From Mucilaginibacter oryzae (GTDB lineage: Bacteria > Bacteroidota > Bacteroidia > Sphingobacteriales > Sphingobacteriaceae), in NCBI RefSeq assembly GCF_003148845.1, contig NZ_QGHA01000004.1, forward strand, positions 372,001-436,000: a DNA stretch of 64,000 bases, written 5' to 3'. Positions 35,582 through 44,425 of this stretch are shown piece after piece (position 1 is the stretch's first letter; every line of letters begins with the position of its first letter). The position numbers and the translations under genes were made by a program. The notes beneath the pieces were generated by a model. It was not told where the DNA came from, made no database searches, and saw only the letters and a program-made list of their open reading frames with translations.

Positions 35582-37312
35582 ATGAATAAACGTTGGGCGC
35601 TAAGAGATAATATAAACCACGATGATGTAATAAAATTAGCCGCCGAACTTAATATAGATACCGTTTTAAGCAGCCTGCTGGTGCAGCGCGGTATCAGCAC
35701 TTTTGAAGATGCCCGTTACTTTTTCAGGCCCGATTACCGGCACCTGCACGATCCTTTTTTAATGAAGGATATGGAGAAGGCTATTGTGCGTATTGAACAG
35801 GCTATTGAAAAAGGTGAAAAAATCATGATTTATGGTGATTATGATGTGGATGGCACTACCGCGGTGGCGCTTACCTACAGCTTTTTCAAGAAGCTTTACG
35901 ATAATACAGATTACTACATTCCCGACAGGTATAAAGAGGGTTATGGCATCTCAACCCAGGGTATAGACTATGCTGCCCAAACGGGCGTTCATTTGATCAT
36001 CGCGTTGGACTGCGGGATCAAATCTGTTGATAAAATTGATTACGCCAATGAAAAGGGCATTGATTTTATCATCTGCGATCACCACCTGCCCGGAGCTTCC
36101 ATTCCTAACGCAGTGGCAGTTCTGGATCCTAAACGCGAAGATTGCGAATATCCCTACAAAGAACTATCGGGCTGCGGCATCGGCTTTAAACTGATCCAGG
36201 CTTATGCCGAAAAAAATAATATCCCGCAGGAGGAGGTGAATTGCTACCTTGACCTGGTGGTGATCAGTATTGCCTGCGATATTGTACACATTACCGGCGA
36301 AAACAGGGTGCTGGCACACTTCGGGCTGAATAAAATAAATACTGATCCCTGTACCGGTGTTAAGGCATTGATGGAGATTGCCGGAAGAACAGGACCGTAT
36401 ACCATATCGGACGTGGTATTTCTGCTCGGCCCACGGATTAACGCCGCCGGGCGAATTGATGATGCCAGGCACGCGGTAGCCTTGCTGATAGCCACCCATC
36501 AGGACATCGCCAAAGAGCAAAGCGCGCTGATTAATGTGCACAATACCGAGCGTAAAGGGCATGATTTAACTATTACCGACGAGGCGCTGAGCATGATCAG
36601 CAATGATGCCGTGCTGGCATCCCGTAAATCGACGGTGGTGTTTAACGAAAACTGGCATAAAGGCGTTATCGGGATTGTGGCATCCCGCCTTACCGAAAAG
36701 TATTACCGGCCAACCATTGTGTTAACCCGCTCAAACGGGCATGTGGCAGGTTCGGCCCGTTCTGTGCTGGGGTATGATTTGTACGAGGCGCTTTGCGGCT
36801 GTAAGGATCTGCTGATCCAGTTTGGCGGGCACAAATATGCGGCAGGCCTTACTATGCATCCCGATAATCTTGAGGCATTTATCAACAGGTTTGAAGAAGT
36901 GGTAAGCGCAACCATAAAACCCGAACAATTGATACAGCAGATACAAATTGATGCCGAATTACGTTTAAGCCAGATAGAAGCCAAATTTTTCAGGATCCTG
37001 AACCAGTTTGCGCCTTTCGGTCCCGAAAATATGGCACCTGTTTTCATAAGTAAAAATGTGTATGTTAGCGGTAACGCGGGCCTGGTAGGCGGTTCGCACA
37101 TTAAAATGAGCGTAATGCAGGAAGATTCGGCCGCGTTTGATTGTATTGCCTTTAACCATGGCCAATATATTGAGCAACTAAGGGCCGGGGTGCCGTTTGA
37201 CATGTGCTACTCGATAGAAGAAAACGTTTGGAGGGAAAGGAGAACGATACAGTTGAATGTGAAAGGGATACGAATAACCCCACCCAACCCTCCCCGGGAG
37301 GGAGGGCTTTAA
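35582..37312 (+). CDS. recJ: Single-stranded-DNA-specific 5'-3' exonuclease RecJ
   Basis: The 576-residue DHH-family nuclease acts in recombination and mismatch repair. The manganese motifs are YGDYDVDGTTA (Asp86, 88, 90), ALDCGIKS, ICDHHLPG, and DLVVISIACDIV; the DHHA1 part has GHVAGSARS and FGGHKYAAGL. The OB domain follows. The last residues, TPPNPPREGGL, are encoded by a palindromic intergenic element (37276-37310) and look like a repeat-derived tail rather than native sequence. Confidence 0.97.
   Translation: MNKRWALRDNINHDDVIKLAAELNIDTVLSSLLVQRGISTFEDARYFFRPDYRHLHDPFLMKDMEKAIVRIEQAIEKGEKIMIYGDYDVDGTTAVALTYSFFKKLYDNTDYYIPDRYKEGYGISTQGIDYAAQTGVHLIIALDCGIKSVDKIDYANEKGIDFIICDHHLPGASIPNAVAVLDPKREDCEYPYKELSGCGIGFKLIQAYAEKNNIPQEEVNCYLDLVVISIACDIVHITGENRVLAHFGLNKINTDPCTGVKALMEIAGRTGPYTISDVVFLLGPRINAAGRIDDARHAVALLIATHQDIAKEQSALINVHNTERKGHDLTITDEALSMISNDAVLASRKSTVVFNENWHKGVIGIVASRLTEKYYRPTIVLTRSNGHVAGSARSVLGYDLYEALCGCKDLLIQFGGHKYAAGLTMHPDNLEAFINRFEEVVSATIKPEQLIQQIQIDAELRLSQIEAKFFRILNQFAPFGPENMAPVFISKNVYVSGNAGLVGGSHIKMSVMQEDSAAFDCIAFNHGQYIEQLRAGVPFDMCYSIEENVWRERRTIQLNVKGIRITPPNPPREGGL
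37276..37310 (+). repeat. Palindromic GC-rich element, copy 1 (inside recJ 3' end)
   Basis: AACCCCACCC at the start, CTCCCCGGGAGGGAGGG in the centre and CTTT at the end. It encodes the RecJ tail and can fold into a hairpin. The reverse complement of copy 2 aligns with it across the whole length. Confidence 0.75.
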
Positions 37313-37359
37313 AAATATAAAGTCAGGTATTTACATCAATATTAATTAAAACAAAATAA

Positions 37360-37395
37360 AAAGTCTCCCCTTCCGGGGGAGATTTAGAGGGGGTT
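37360..37395 (-). repeat. Palindromic GC-rich element, copy 2 (abuts lptB start)
   Basis: AAAGTCTCCCC, TTCCGGGGGAGA, then TTTAGAGGGGGTT, ending at the base before the lptB ATG. It is inverted relative to copy 1. Its GAGGGGG provides the only purine-rich stretch before lptB. Confidence 0.75.
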
Positions 37396-38136
37396 ATGAT
37401 ACTAAGAGCAGATAATTTAGTTAAAAAATACAAGCAGCGTACCGTTGTAAACGATGTATCGTTTGATGTGGCGCAGGGCGAAATTGTTGGTTTGTTGGGC
37501 CCCAATGGTGCCGGCAAAACCACTTCGTTTTATATGATTGTGGGTTTGATAAAACCGAACGAAGGTGTTATCCACCTGGACGATGACAATATTACCCAGG
37601 ATCCAATGTACCGTCGCGCCCAGAAAGGCATCGGTTACCTGGCGCAGGAGGCATCGGTGTTCAGGAAGCTTTCGGTGGAAGATAATATCAAAGCCGTACT
37701 GGAGATGGGTAAGATGTCTAAAGATCAACAGAAAGATAAGCTGGAAGAACTGATAGATGAGTTTAGCCTGCATAAAGTACGCCGAAACCGCGGCGACCTG
37801 CTATCGGGAGGTGAACGCCGCCGTACCGAAATTGCCCGGGCTTTGGCCGCTGAGCCTAATTTTATTTTACTGGATGAGCCTTTTGCCGGGGTTGACCCGA
37901 TAGCTGTAGAGGAGATCCAGGCTATGGTAGCTAAGCTGCGTACACGTAACATTGGCATATTGATTACCGACCACAACGTTCAGGAAACGCTTTCGATCAC
38001 AGATCGGGCTTACCTGCTTTTTGAAGGTAAAATATTAGAATCGGGCGTTCCTGAGGTGTTGGCCGAGAACGAAATGGTGAGGAAAGTGTATCTTGGGGCA
38101 AACTTTGTACTTAAACGAAAAGTTTTTCCTCAATAA
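37396..38136 (+). CDS. lptB: LPS export ABC transporter ATP-binding protein
   Basis: The 246-residue ATPase of the LptB2FGC complex extracts LPS from the inner membrane. Walker A GPNGAGKT is at 35-42, the Q-loop is in [19 protein letters not shown], the signature is [16 protein letters not shown], and Walker B is [34 protein letters not shown] is the typical LptB H-loop region. It is 83 bases after recJ and 6 bases before the GH3 gene, so recJ-lptB-GH3 is a likely transcription unit. Confidence 0.96.
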   Translation: MILRADNLVKKYKQRTVVNDVSFDVAQGEIVGLLGPNGAGKTTSFYMIVGLIKPNEGVIHLDDDNITQDPMYRRAQKGIGYLAQEASVFRKLSVEDNIKAVLEMGKMSKDQQKDKLEELIDEFSLHKVRRNRGDLLSGGERRRTEIARALAAEPNFILLDEPFAGVDPIAVEEIQAMVAKLRTRNIGILITDHNVQETLSITDRAYLLFEGKILESGVPEVLAENEMVRKVYLGANFVLKRKVFPQ

Positions 38137-38142
38137 CAGCTT

Positions 38143-39663
38143 ATGACCCTCTTTAACTCCGTATTTACCTGGTTCATGAAAAAGCGTATCCACCAGATTG
38201 AGCTTTTTATGAAATATCCGAATGAAGTGCAGGAAGAATGGTTTGAGCAACTGATTTCGGTTGCAGAAAACACTGAATGGGGCAAAAAACATCATTATAA
38301 AAGCATTGAAAACCTGGGCCAGTTCAAAGAGCAGGTGCCGATACAAAACTACGATACATTAAAGCCCTACATTGAGCGAATGCTGAAAGGCGAAAAGAAT
38401 GTTTTGTGGCCGTCAGAGATCCGCTGGTTTGCCAAATCGTCGGGAACTACTAACGACAGGAGCAAATTTATCCCCGTAAGCGAGGAGGCTTTAGAGGAAT
38501 GCCATTTTAAAGGTGGTAAAGACCTGCTTACCATTTATTTCAATAACCAGCCCAACGCCCGGATGTTTACCGGTAAGATATTGACGTTGGGCGGCAGCCA
38601 TCAGATCAGTCAGTTAAGTCCGGATACATCTTTTGGCGATCTCTCGGCGGTGATTATGAAAAACCTGCCCATGTGGGCCGAGTTTCACCGCACACCGCAT
38701 TTAGATATCGCCCTGCTGGAGAATTTTGAGGAAAAAATCGAAAAAATAGCCCATGCCACCAAGGATGTGAACGTAACCAGCATTAGCGGCGTACCTACCT
38801 GGAATTTGGTGCTGTTTAAACGCATTTTGGAAATAACGGGTAAAAATAACCTGCTGGAAGTATGGCCTAACCTGGAGATGTATTTTCACGGCGCGGTTAA
38901 CTTTACCCCATACCGCGAGCAGTTTAAAAAGCTGATCCCCAACGAGGATATGTATTACCTCGAAAATTATAACGCATCAGAAGGTTTCTTCGGCATCCAG
39001 GATACCAAAGAACCCGGCGATATGCTCCTGATGTTGGACTACGGTATTTTTTACGAGTTTTTACCGGTAGAAAACCTGCACGATGAAAACCCCCGTACCC
39101 TCACCCTTGATGAGGTGGAGTTGAATAAAAATTACGCGCTCATTATTTCAACCAATGCCGGTTTATGGCGCTATATGATAGGGGATACCATCAGGTTCTC
39201 GTCGCTTGACCCGTTCCGGATCCAGATTACCGGCCGCACCAAACATTTTATCAATGCCTTTGGCGAGGAAGTGATTATTGATAACGCCGAACGCGCTTTG
39301 GAAGAAGCCTGCACACAAACCGGTGCCGTAATCAGGGAATATACTGCCGCCCCCGTTTATTTTAATGGCGATGATTGCGGCGCCCACGAATGGATTATTG
39401 AGTTTGAGAAAAAGCCTGCCGAGTTTGAACGCTTTGTTGACCTGTTGGATGAAACCTTGCGCCGGGTTAACTCTGATTATGATGCCAAGCGTTTTAAAGA
39501 CCTTGCGCTGCGCAGGCCGATAGTTCGCCGCGCGCCGGATGGTACTTTTTTTAATTGGATGCGGGAGAAAGGCAAGTTGGGCGGGCAGCACAAAGTGCCG
39601 AGGCTGGCTAACGACAGGGAATATGTGGATTCGATATTGAAAATGATGGAGTTGGTGGGGTAG
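38143..39663 (+). CDS. GH3 auxin-responsive promoter family protein
   Basis: The 506-residue acyl-adenylate-forming enzyme is of the GH3 superfamily. Features are NTEWGKKHHYKSI, the ATP-binding segment AKSSGTTNDRSKFIPVS, YLENYNASEGFFGIQD, LWRYMIGDTIRF and FGEEVIIDNAERAL. Plant members conjugate amino acids to hormones. The bacterial substrate is unknown, although the gene is conserved across Bacteroidota. It follows lptB by 6 bases. Confidence 0.94.
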   Translation: MTLFNSVFTWFMKKRIHQIELFMKYPNEVQEEWFEQLISVAENTEWGKKHHYKSIENLGQFKEQVPIQNYDTLKPYIERMLKGEKNVLWPSEIRWFAKSSGTTNDRSKFIPVSEEALEECHFKGGKDLLTIYFNNQPNARMFTGKILTLGGSHQISQLSPDTSFGDLSAVIMKNLPMWAEFHRTPHLDIALLENFEEKIEKIAHATKDVNVTSISGVPTWNLVLFKRILEITGKNNLLEVWPNLEMYFHGAVNFTPYREQFKKLIPNEDMYYLENYNASEGFFGIQDTKEPGDMLLMLDYGIFYEFLPVENLHDENPRTLTLDEVELNKNYALIISTNAGLWRYMIGDTIRFSSLDPFRIQITGRTKHFINAFGEEVIIDNAERALEEACTQTGAVIREYTAAPVYFNGDDCGAHEWIIEFEKKPAEFERFVDLLDETLRRVNSDYDAKRFKDLALRRPIVRRAPDGTFFNWMREKGKLGGQHKVPRLANDREYVDSILKMMELVG

Positions 39664-39722
39664 AGAGCAGGCCAGAGGCCTGGGGATAGTTACCACCCGG
39701 CTGGCCGCCCGCCGAGCGGTAA

Positions 39723-40595
39723 TTATTGCCAGGTCTCCGACCGACCCTCAACCGCCTCCCAGATCTTCACCGCCTCCACCGCCTCCTTCACATCATGTAC
39801 CCTTAAAATATCTGTACCCTTGGTTAGAGCAATAGTGTTCAGAACTGTAGTGCCGTTCAACGCCTCAGCGGCAGTGTTGCCCAACAATCCGTAGATCATC
39901 CTCTTGCGCGAAATGCCTGTAAGCACCGGCAAACCAAGCGTTTTAAACTCGTCCATCCTGTTTAACAAAGCATAGCTATGCTCTGCAGTTTTGGCGAAGC
40001 CAAAACCGGGGTCGAGGATTACATCATGTATGCCGAGACGTTTTAGCTGCTGATACTTACCGGCCAGATGATCAAATACTTCGTTAAAAACATCATCATA
40101 TTGCGCCAATTGTGTCATGGTTTGGGGGGTACCTTTCATGTGCATTAAAATATAAGGCACCTGTAAGCGGGCTACCGTAGCAAACATGTCATCATCGAGC
40201 GTACCTCCGCCAATGTCATTGATGATGTGCGCCCCCGCTTTAATAGCTGCTTCTGCTACACCGGCGCGAAAAGTATCTATCGACATAACAGCTTCCGGAA
40301 ATGCCTTAGCAATAGCCTCAACAACAGGCAATAACCGGTCTGTTTCTTCCTGGGTAGAAATATCAACAGCCCCGGGCCGTGATGAATAAGCGCCGAGATC
40401 AAGGAAGGTAGCCCCATCGGCAAGCATTTTTTCTGCCTGTTGCAGGGCTTCGTCTACGCCTTGTTTCCGGCTATCTGCAAAGAAAGAATCGGGGGTAGTA
40501 TTGATAATGCCCATCACTTTGGGGCTCGACAGGTCGATCAACCGGCCACCCACTTTGAGTGTAACTTTTTTACCGAAAAATGTATTTTTAGCCAC
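39723..40595 (-). CDS. folP: Dihydropteroate synthase
   Basis: The 290-residue TIM-barrel enzyme of folate synthesis is the sulfonamide target. It has VMGIINTTPDSFFADSR, FLDLGAYSSRPGA (loop 2), MSIDTFRAGVAEAAIKAGA, INDIGGG, ILDPGFGFAKTAEHSY, LTGISRKRMI and LRVHDVKEAV. Starts at a GTG at 40595. Two TAACTTTG boxes lie just upstream on the minus strand (40612-40619 and 40628-40635), so its promoter is close to the start. Confidence 0.96.
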   Translation of the reverse strand: MAKNTFFGKKVTLKVGGRLIDLSSPKVMGIINTTPDSFFADSRKQGVDEALQQAEKMLADGATFLDLGAYSSRPGAVDISTQEETDRLLPVVEAIAKAFPEAVMSIDTFRAGVAEAAIKAGAHIINDIGGGTLDDDMFATVARLQVPYILMHMKGTPQTMTQLAQYDDVFNEVFDHLAGKYQQLKRLGIHDVILDPGFGFAKTAEHSYALLNRMDEFKTLGLPVLTGISRKRMIYGLLGNTAAEALNGTTVLNTIALTKGTDILRVHDVKEAVEAVKIWEAVEGRSETWQ

Positions 40596-40664
40596 GGTTA
40601 GTTAAGTGTTGCAAAGTTATAATACGGCAAAGTTAACTAACTTTACAGGCGCAGGCTTCAAAAC

Positions 40665-40698
40665 CTTCCAACATTTAAACTTTACAACGTTACAACAA
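40665..40698 (+). repeat. GTTGTAAAGTT-family word repeat, divergent spacer
   Basis: CAAAACCTTCCAACA, TTTAAACTTTACAACG and TTACAACAAAC run together, of the same word family as 19828-19918 and 43737-43858. It separates folP from the divergent DUF1599 gene. Confidence 0.6.
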
Positions 40699-40715
40699 AC
40701 AAAACACATCATCCT

Positions 40716-41264
40716 TTGACTAACACAGCTGCAGAATACGAAGGCGTAATTAATGTATGTAAAGGTCTATTCATGAAAAAGACCCGCGATTACGGCACCG
40801 CATGGCGCATCCTCCGCCCGCAATCCATCACCGATCAGATTTTTATCAAGGCCCAGCGCATCCGCACACTCGAAGAAAAAAAAGTATCTAAAGTAGGTGA
40901 TGATATCACCGGTGAATACATTGGCATTGTAAACTACTGTGTAATAGCTATGATGCAGTTGGAATGTGGTCCGGAGGTATCCAATGAGCTTGCGCCCGAT
41001 CATGTAGAGCGCCTGTTTGATGAAAAAGTGAACGAAACCAAAGAATTGATGTTTGCCAAAAACCACGACTATGGCGAGGCCTGGCGCGATATGCGCATCA
41101 GTTCATTAACTGATTTGATACTGATGAAGCTATTGCGTGTAAAGCAGATAGAAGATAACCAGGGTTTAACCGAAGTATCTGAAGGTGTTAAAGCGAATTA
41201 CCAGGATATGCTGAACTATGCGGTGTTCGCACTGATTAAATTAAATGTTCATTTGAATAAATAA
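40716..41264 (+). CDS. DUF1599 domain protein
   Basis: The 182-residue protein starts at TTG and contains two copies of one module: LFMKKTRDYGTAWRILRP...SITDQIFIKAQRIRTLEE...YIGIVNYCVIAMMQL and LMFAKNHDYGEAWRDMRI...SLTDLILMKLLRVKQIED...YQDMLNYAVFALIKL. This duplication and the DYG-AWR motif are typical of the family, which has no assigned function. It is followed after 6 bases by the BT_3928 gene in the same orientation. Confidence 0.88.
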   Translation: MTNTAAEYEGVINVCKGLFMKKTRDYGTAWRILRPQSITDQIFIKAQRIRTLEEKKVSKVGDDITGEYIGIVNYCVIAMMQLECGPEVSNELAPDHVERLFDEKVNETKELMFAKNHDYGEAWRDMRISSLTDLILMKLLRVKQIEDNQGLTEVSEGVKANYQDMLNYAVFALIKLNVHLNK

Positions 41265-41270
41265 GGGCGA

Positions 41271-42434
41271 ATGAAAAATAAATCTTCAAATGGTGCTTTA
41301 ATATGGATTCCGCGGTTACTGGTGGGCCTTCTGTTTATATTTTCAGGACTGATCAAAGCTAATGATCCGCTGGGTTTCTCTTATAAACTGGTAGAATACT
41401 TTGAGGTTTTTCATATAACGTTTCTCAACAGCCTGGCGCTTACCATGGCCATTGTGCTTTGCGCGCTGGAGATGATACTGGGTTTCGCGCTTTTGATCGG
41501 CGTTCGCGCGGTTAAGGTTACGTGGGGTTTGTTATTGCTGATCATCTTTTTTGGCTTCCTTACTTTTTACTCGGCATTTTTTAAAGTGGTGCAAACCTGC
41601 GGTTGCTTTGGCGATGCAATTCCGCTTACGCCCTGGCAGTCCTTCAGTAAGGATATGGTGCTGTTGGCCCTGGTGCTGATATTGTTTGTAAAACGGAAAG
41701 AGATCAGTCCGTTATTTAGCGCTAAAGCAGGAGATAAATGGCTGATAGCAGCAACCATGGTATCCCTGGGTTTTGGTATTTATACCTATAATTTTTTGCC
41801 GGTAGTTGATTTTCTGCCTTATAAAATAGGCGCTAACCTGCCTGCAGAAATGACCACCCCGCCCGGCGCCCCCCGTGATGAATTTGAGCTGACCTATCAT
41901 CTCAAAAACAAAAAAACAGGCGAAACCAAAGTAATGAATGATAAGGATTACCTGAAAACCAATATCTGGAAGGATGCCAACTGGGAAGTAGTAGGCGACC
42001 CGGAAAACCGCCTGGTTGAAAAAGGGTATGAGCCAAAAATCCGCGACCTGGCCATTCAGGATGCGCAACGCAATGATTATACAAAGGAGTTACTTTCAAG
42101 TCCGTTTTATAGCTTGTTTATTGTTGCCTATGATTTAAGCGCGACTGATAAAGATGCCATTAACCGCCTCAATGCGCTGGCTATCAATCTTACCCAAAAT
42201 TATAATATCCGCACCATATTACTTACCTCCAACTCAGCCACCGATGCGCAGGCTTTTGCCAAAGAGCATAAGCTGATTAGCGAGGTATTTTATGCCGATG
42301 GCGTGCCGCTCAAGTCGATGGTGCGTTCAAATCCGGGTGTGTTACTTATTAAAAACGGTACGGTGGTTAATAAATGGCATTACCATTCGGTGCCGAAGTA
42401 TGATGATATAGTAAAGCAGTACCTGCAGAAATAA
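41271..42434 (+). CDS. BT_3928-family membrane protein (MauE/DoxX-like plus thioredoxin-like C-terminus)
   Basis: The 387-residue protein has an N-terminal DoxX/MauE-like four-helix membrane domain (LLVGLLFIFSGLIKANDPLG, then TCGCFGDAIPLTPWQSF with two Cys on the periplasmic side). A fifth helix is near 170, and a periplasmic domain that resembles a thioredoxin fold without the CxxC follows (LFIVAYDLSATDKD, PGVLLIKNGTVVNKWHYHS). The family is restricted to Bacteroidota; a redox-linked role is inferred. Probably in one unit with DUF1599. Confidence 0.88.
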   Translation: MKNKSSNGALIWIPRLLVGLLFIFSGLIKANDPLGFSYKLVEYFEVFHITFLNSLALTMAIVLCALEMILGFALLIGVRAVKVTWGLLLLIIFFGFLTFYSAFFKVVQTCGCFGDAIPLTPWQSFSKDMVLLALVLILFVKRKEISPLFSAKAGDKWLIAATMVSLGFGIYTYNFLPVVDFLPYKIGANLPAEMTTPPGAPRDEFELTYHLKNKKTGETKVMNDKDYLKTNIWKDANWEVVGDPENRLVEKGYEPKIRDLAIQDAQRNDYTKELLSSPFYSLFIVAYDLSATDKDAINRLNALAINLTQNYNIRTILLTSNSATDAQAFAKEHKLISEVFYADGVPLKSMVRSNPGVLLIKNGTVVNKWHYHSVPKYDDIVKQYLQK

Positions 42435-42559
42435 ATTATTTTCTAACTTCTGTGTAAATATAGTGGGGGAACTCTCAAGGTAATTTTGATGAGTACGCTG
42501 GTTAATGTTGTTTATATGTTTGGGTCGATCCTCGCATAAACTTAAGCTAAAGAAATTTT

Positions 42560-43060
42560 ATGAAATACTTTATTGTGGGCTTTATGGGTTGCGGCAAAAC
42601 AACCTGGGGCCGCAAGCTGGCCGCCAAATGGGGCTGCGAATTTGTTGATCTCGACCATGTGCTTGAAGCCCAAGCAGGCATGAGTATAGCCGAATATTTT
42701 TCATCGTTTGGTGAAGGCGCTTTCCGTAAACTCGAATCGCAGGTGCTAAAAGAAACTGAATACGCCGAAAATACCGTGGTATCAACCGGCGGTGGCCTAC
42801 CTTGCTTTTTTGATAATATGGACTGGATGAATGCCAACGGTAAAACCCTTTATATTAAGCTATCGCCTAAAACATTAGCAGACCGGCTGGAAAACAGTAA
42901 AACCGTTCGCCCTGTGTTACAGGGTAAAAAAGGGGATGAACTGGTTGATTTTATAACCGGTAAACTGGCCGAACGCGAACGTTTTTATTTACAAGCCGGC
43001 AATATTGTTGAGGGGATTGATATGTCGGTTGAGAAGCTGGAGGAGGCGTTGGGAGTCTGA
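42560..43060 (+). CDS. aroK: Shikimate kinase
   Basis: The 166-residue kinase phosphorylates shikimate at the 3-position in the aromatic amino acid pathway. The P-loop is GFMGCGKT at 7-14, substrate-binding Asp is in FVDLDHVLEAQ, Arg in EGAFRKLESQVL, GG in VVSTGGGLPC, and the lid is near TVRPVLQGK. Length is normal. It is a single gene preceded by a 125-base spacer. Confidence 0.96.
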   Translation: MKYFIVGFMGCGKTTWGRKLAAKWGCEFVDLDHVLEAQAGMSIAEYFSSFGEGAFRKLESQVLKETEYAENTVVSTGGGLPCFFDNMDWMNANGKTLYIKLSPKTLADRLENSKTVRPVLQGKKGDELVDFITGKLAERERFYLQAGNIVEGIDMSVEKLEEALGV

Positions 43061-43160
43061 ACCGGGATTCGGGCGCATTTATAGGATGGGCAGAATTTTG
43101 ATTGTCTGAACCCGAATTTGGGGTAATTATTGGAATTTAGCTTTTGTGATTCAGACAAAT
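43061..43160. repeat. Inverted repeat of the GTCTGAA word
   Basis: GTCTGAACC begins near 43055 and again near 43104 (GATTGTCTGAACCC), and its reverse complement GATTCAGACAAATC lies near 43150-43163. The spacer between aroK and the convergent phosphoribosyltransferase gene thus has complementary arms. Confidence 0.6.
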
Positions 43161-43215
43161 CATCCCACCAGTCATTAGCGAAAACGATTAACGAATTTAT
43201 AGCCTGATTTTTTCC

Positions 43216-43728
43216 TTACCTCAAATAAACCCCATCCTCCTGTTCATCCTCTTCCTCTAACACCACATCCACATGTTCTTTAATAACGGTTGATAGGGCC
43301 ATGCCGGCAAAATCGGTAGTTACCGGGAAGCTTTTATGGTTACGGTCTATCAATATCGCGGTGCGTAGTTTTTTTAGCGGTACGTCCAAAAACACGCCAA
43401 AACCGTAAGCTAAAGTTTTGCCGCTGTTCAATACATCATCAACCAGGATCACTACCTTATTGCTGCATTCTTCTACCTCAAAATCAATATTGGCGCTCAG
43501 GCTGCTGCTTTGCTTTTCAAGCTCGATGTTTAGCAGGCGGCTTTTAAATGGCGCTATACCGTCAAGTATCACTTTAAGGCGCGACGCAAGGTGGTTACCC
43601 CGGGGCAAAATACCGGCTATGAGTATCTCTTCCTCGTCAAAATTATCTTCCAGTATCTGGTAGGCTATCCTGTCCAGCTTTTGCTGAATTTGTTGCTTAT
43701 TTAATATGAGGAGTTTTTTATCAGGCAT
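43216..43728 (-). CDS. PyrR-like phosphoribosyltransferase
   Basis: The 170-residue type I phosphoribosyltransferase-fold protein has the PRPP motif VVILVDDVLNSGKTLAYG (about 94-111) and the flexible loop region near LEKQSSSLSANIDF. The opening KQQIQQKLDRIAYQILEDN is PyrR-like. It may be a pyrimidine regulator or a uracil PRTase-type enzyme, but pyr genes are not adjacent. The C-terminal tail is very acidic. Confidence 0.82.
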   Translation of the reverse strand: MPDKKLLILNKQQIQQKLDRIAYQILEDNFDEEEILIAGILPRGNHLASRLKVILDGIAPFKSRLLNIELEKQSSSLSANIDFEVEECSNKVVILVDDVLNSGKTLAYGFGVFLDVPLKKLRTAILIDRNHKSFPVTTDFAGMALSTVIKEHVDVVLEEEDEQEDGVYLR

Positions 43729-43736
43729 TTTTTTGG

Positions 43737-43858
43737 TTGTAAAGTTGTAACGTTACAATGTTGTAAAGTTGATTTTTAATTTTTGAATATGCAAGTTGCA
43801 TCTAAGCCAAAGCATAACTTTTAACCTTACAACATTCAAACTTTAAAACTTGCTACTT
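43737..43858. repeat. GTTGTAAAGTT-family inverted repeat
   Basis: The left arm reads GGTTGTAAAGTTG, TAACGTTACAATGTTG and TAAAGTTG and includes the perfect palindrome TTGTAACGTTACAA. The right arm (about 43818-43850) reads ACCTTACAACATT and CAAACTTTAAAACTT. It separates two minus-strand genes. Confidence 0.7.
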
Positions 43859-44248
43859 TACGTACGGAAAATATACAAAGTTGGCGCCTTCCGGTACTAC
43901 AACAAAAACGCACATGTATTGGTAAGGGTCTTTATAACTATTAACAAAACGTTCTTTCAGTACTGGTTTGATCACATCCCGCTCAACAAATTCTTCTAAA
44001 GTTGAAGCATGGATACTCCACTCCGAGTTAAGATCGTTTTTGTCCAGGATCAACTCGCCCAGGCTTAATTCATGCTGATGGGCAATAAATATCGGGTAAG
44101 AAGATAATCCTTCATTCATGATCTCTTCCGCTACCTCTTTGATCGATTCGCTAAAATATTTCAGATCGCGTTCCAAACTAATCAGCGGGCTATCAGCCGC
44201 CGGTTTGCTGCGTTCATTGCTTTCATTAAGTAGTTCTTCCGGATTCAT
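43853..44248 (-). CDS. Conserved hypothetical protein
   Basis: The 131-residue soluble protein has no signal peptide. Visible stretches are SLERDLKYFSESIKEVAEEI, SSYPIFIAHQHELSLGELIL and a C-terminal MCVFVVVPEGANFVYFPY. I do not recognise a named family, but codon use and composition are like the neighbours. The downstream phosphoribosyltransferase gene is on the same strand, separated by a repeat. Confidence 0.75.
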   Translation of the reverse strand: MNPEELLNESNERSKPAADSPLISLERDLKYFSESIKEVAEEIMNEGLSSYPIFIAHQHELSLGELILDKNDLNSEWSIHASTLEEFVERDVIKPVLKERFVNSYKDPYQYMCVFVVVPEGANFVYFPYVK

Positions 44249-44254
44249 GTTTTT

Positions 44255-44425
44255 TTTTTCTGGGATTACACCGATTATTTTATGATTACACCGATTCTTT
44301 TTTTCTGGGATTACACCGATTTTTTGATTGTATTGATTTTACTTCCGGGCGTGAACTATGATCCATGAACTATAAGCTAAAAAAACAACTAATCTCTAAT
44401 CTCCAACCTCTAATCTCTCAAAGTA
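44255..44425. repeat. Direct repeats of GGGATTACACCGATT and CTAATCTC
   Basis: TCTGGGATTACACCGATT occurs at about 44258 and 44303, with a third partial ATGATTACACCGATT between. GAACTATGATCC/GAACTATAAG and CTAATCTCTAATCTCC/CTCTAATCTC follow. These are direct word repeats without complementary arms, ending at the rlmD stop. Confidence 0.6.

Noticed and set aside
36703..37203. 166-codon minus-strand frame opposite recJ
   Set aside because: It is the complement of conserved RecJ motifs; no domain is seen.
39163..39696. 177-codon minus-strand frame opposite the GH3 gene
   Set aside because: It is antisense to a well-supported family protein and has no independent support.
44255..44330. CRISPR-like direct repeats (GGGATTACACCGATT)
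   Set aside because: There are only two to three copies with short, low-complexity gaps and no cas genes.
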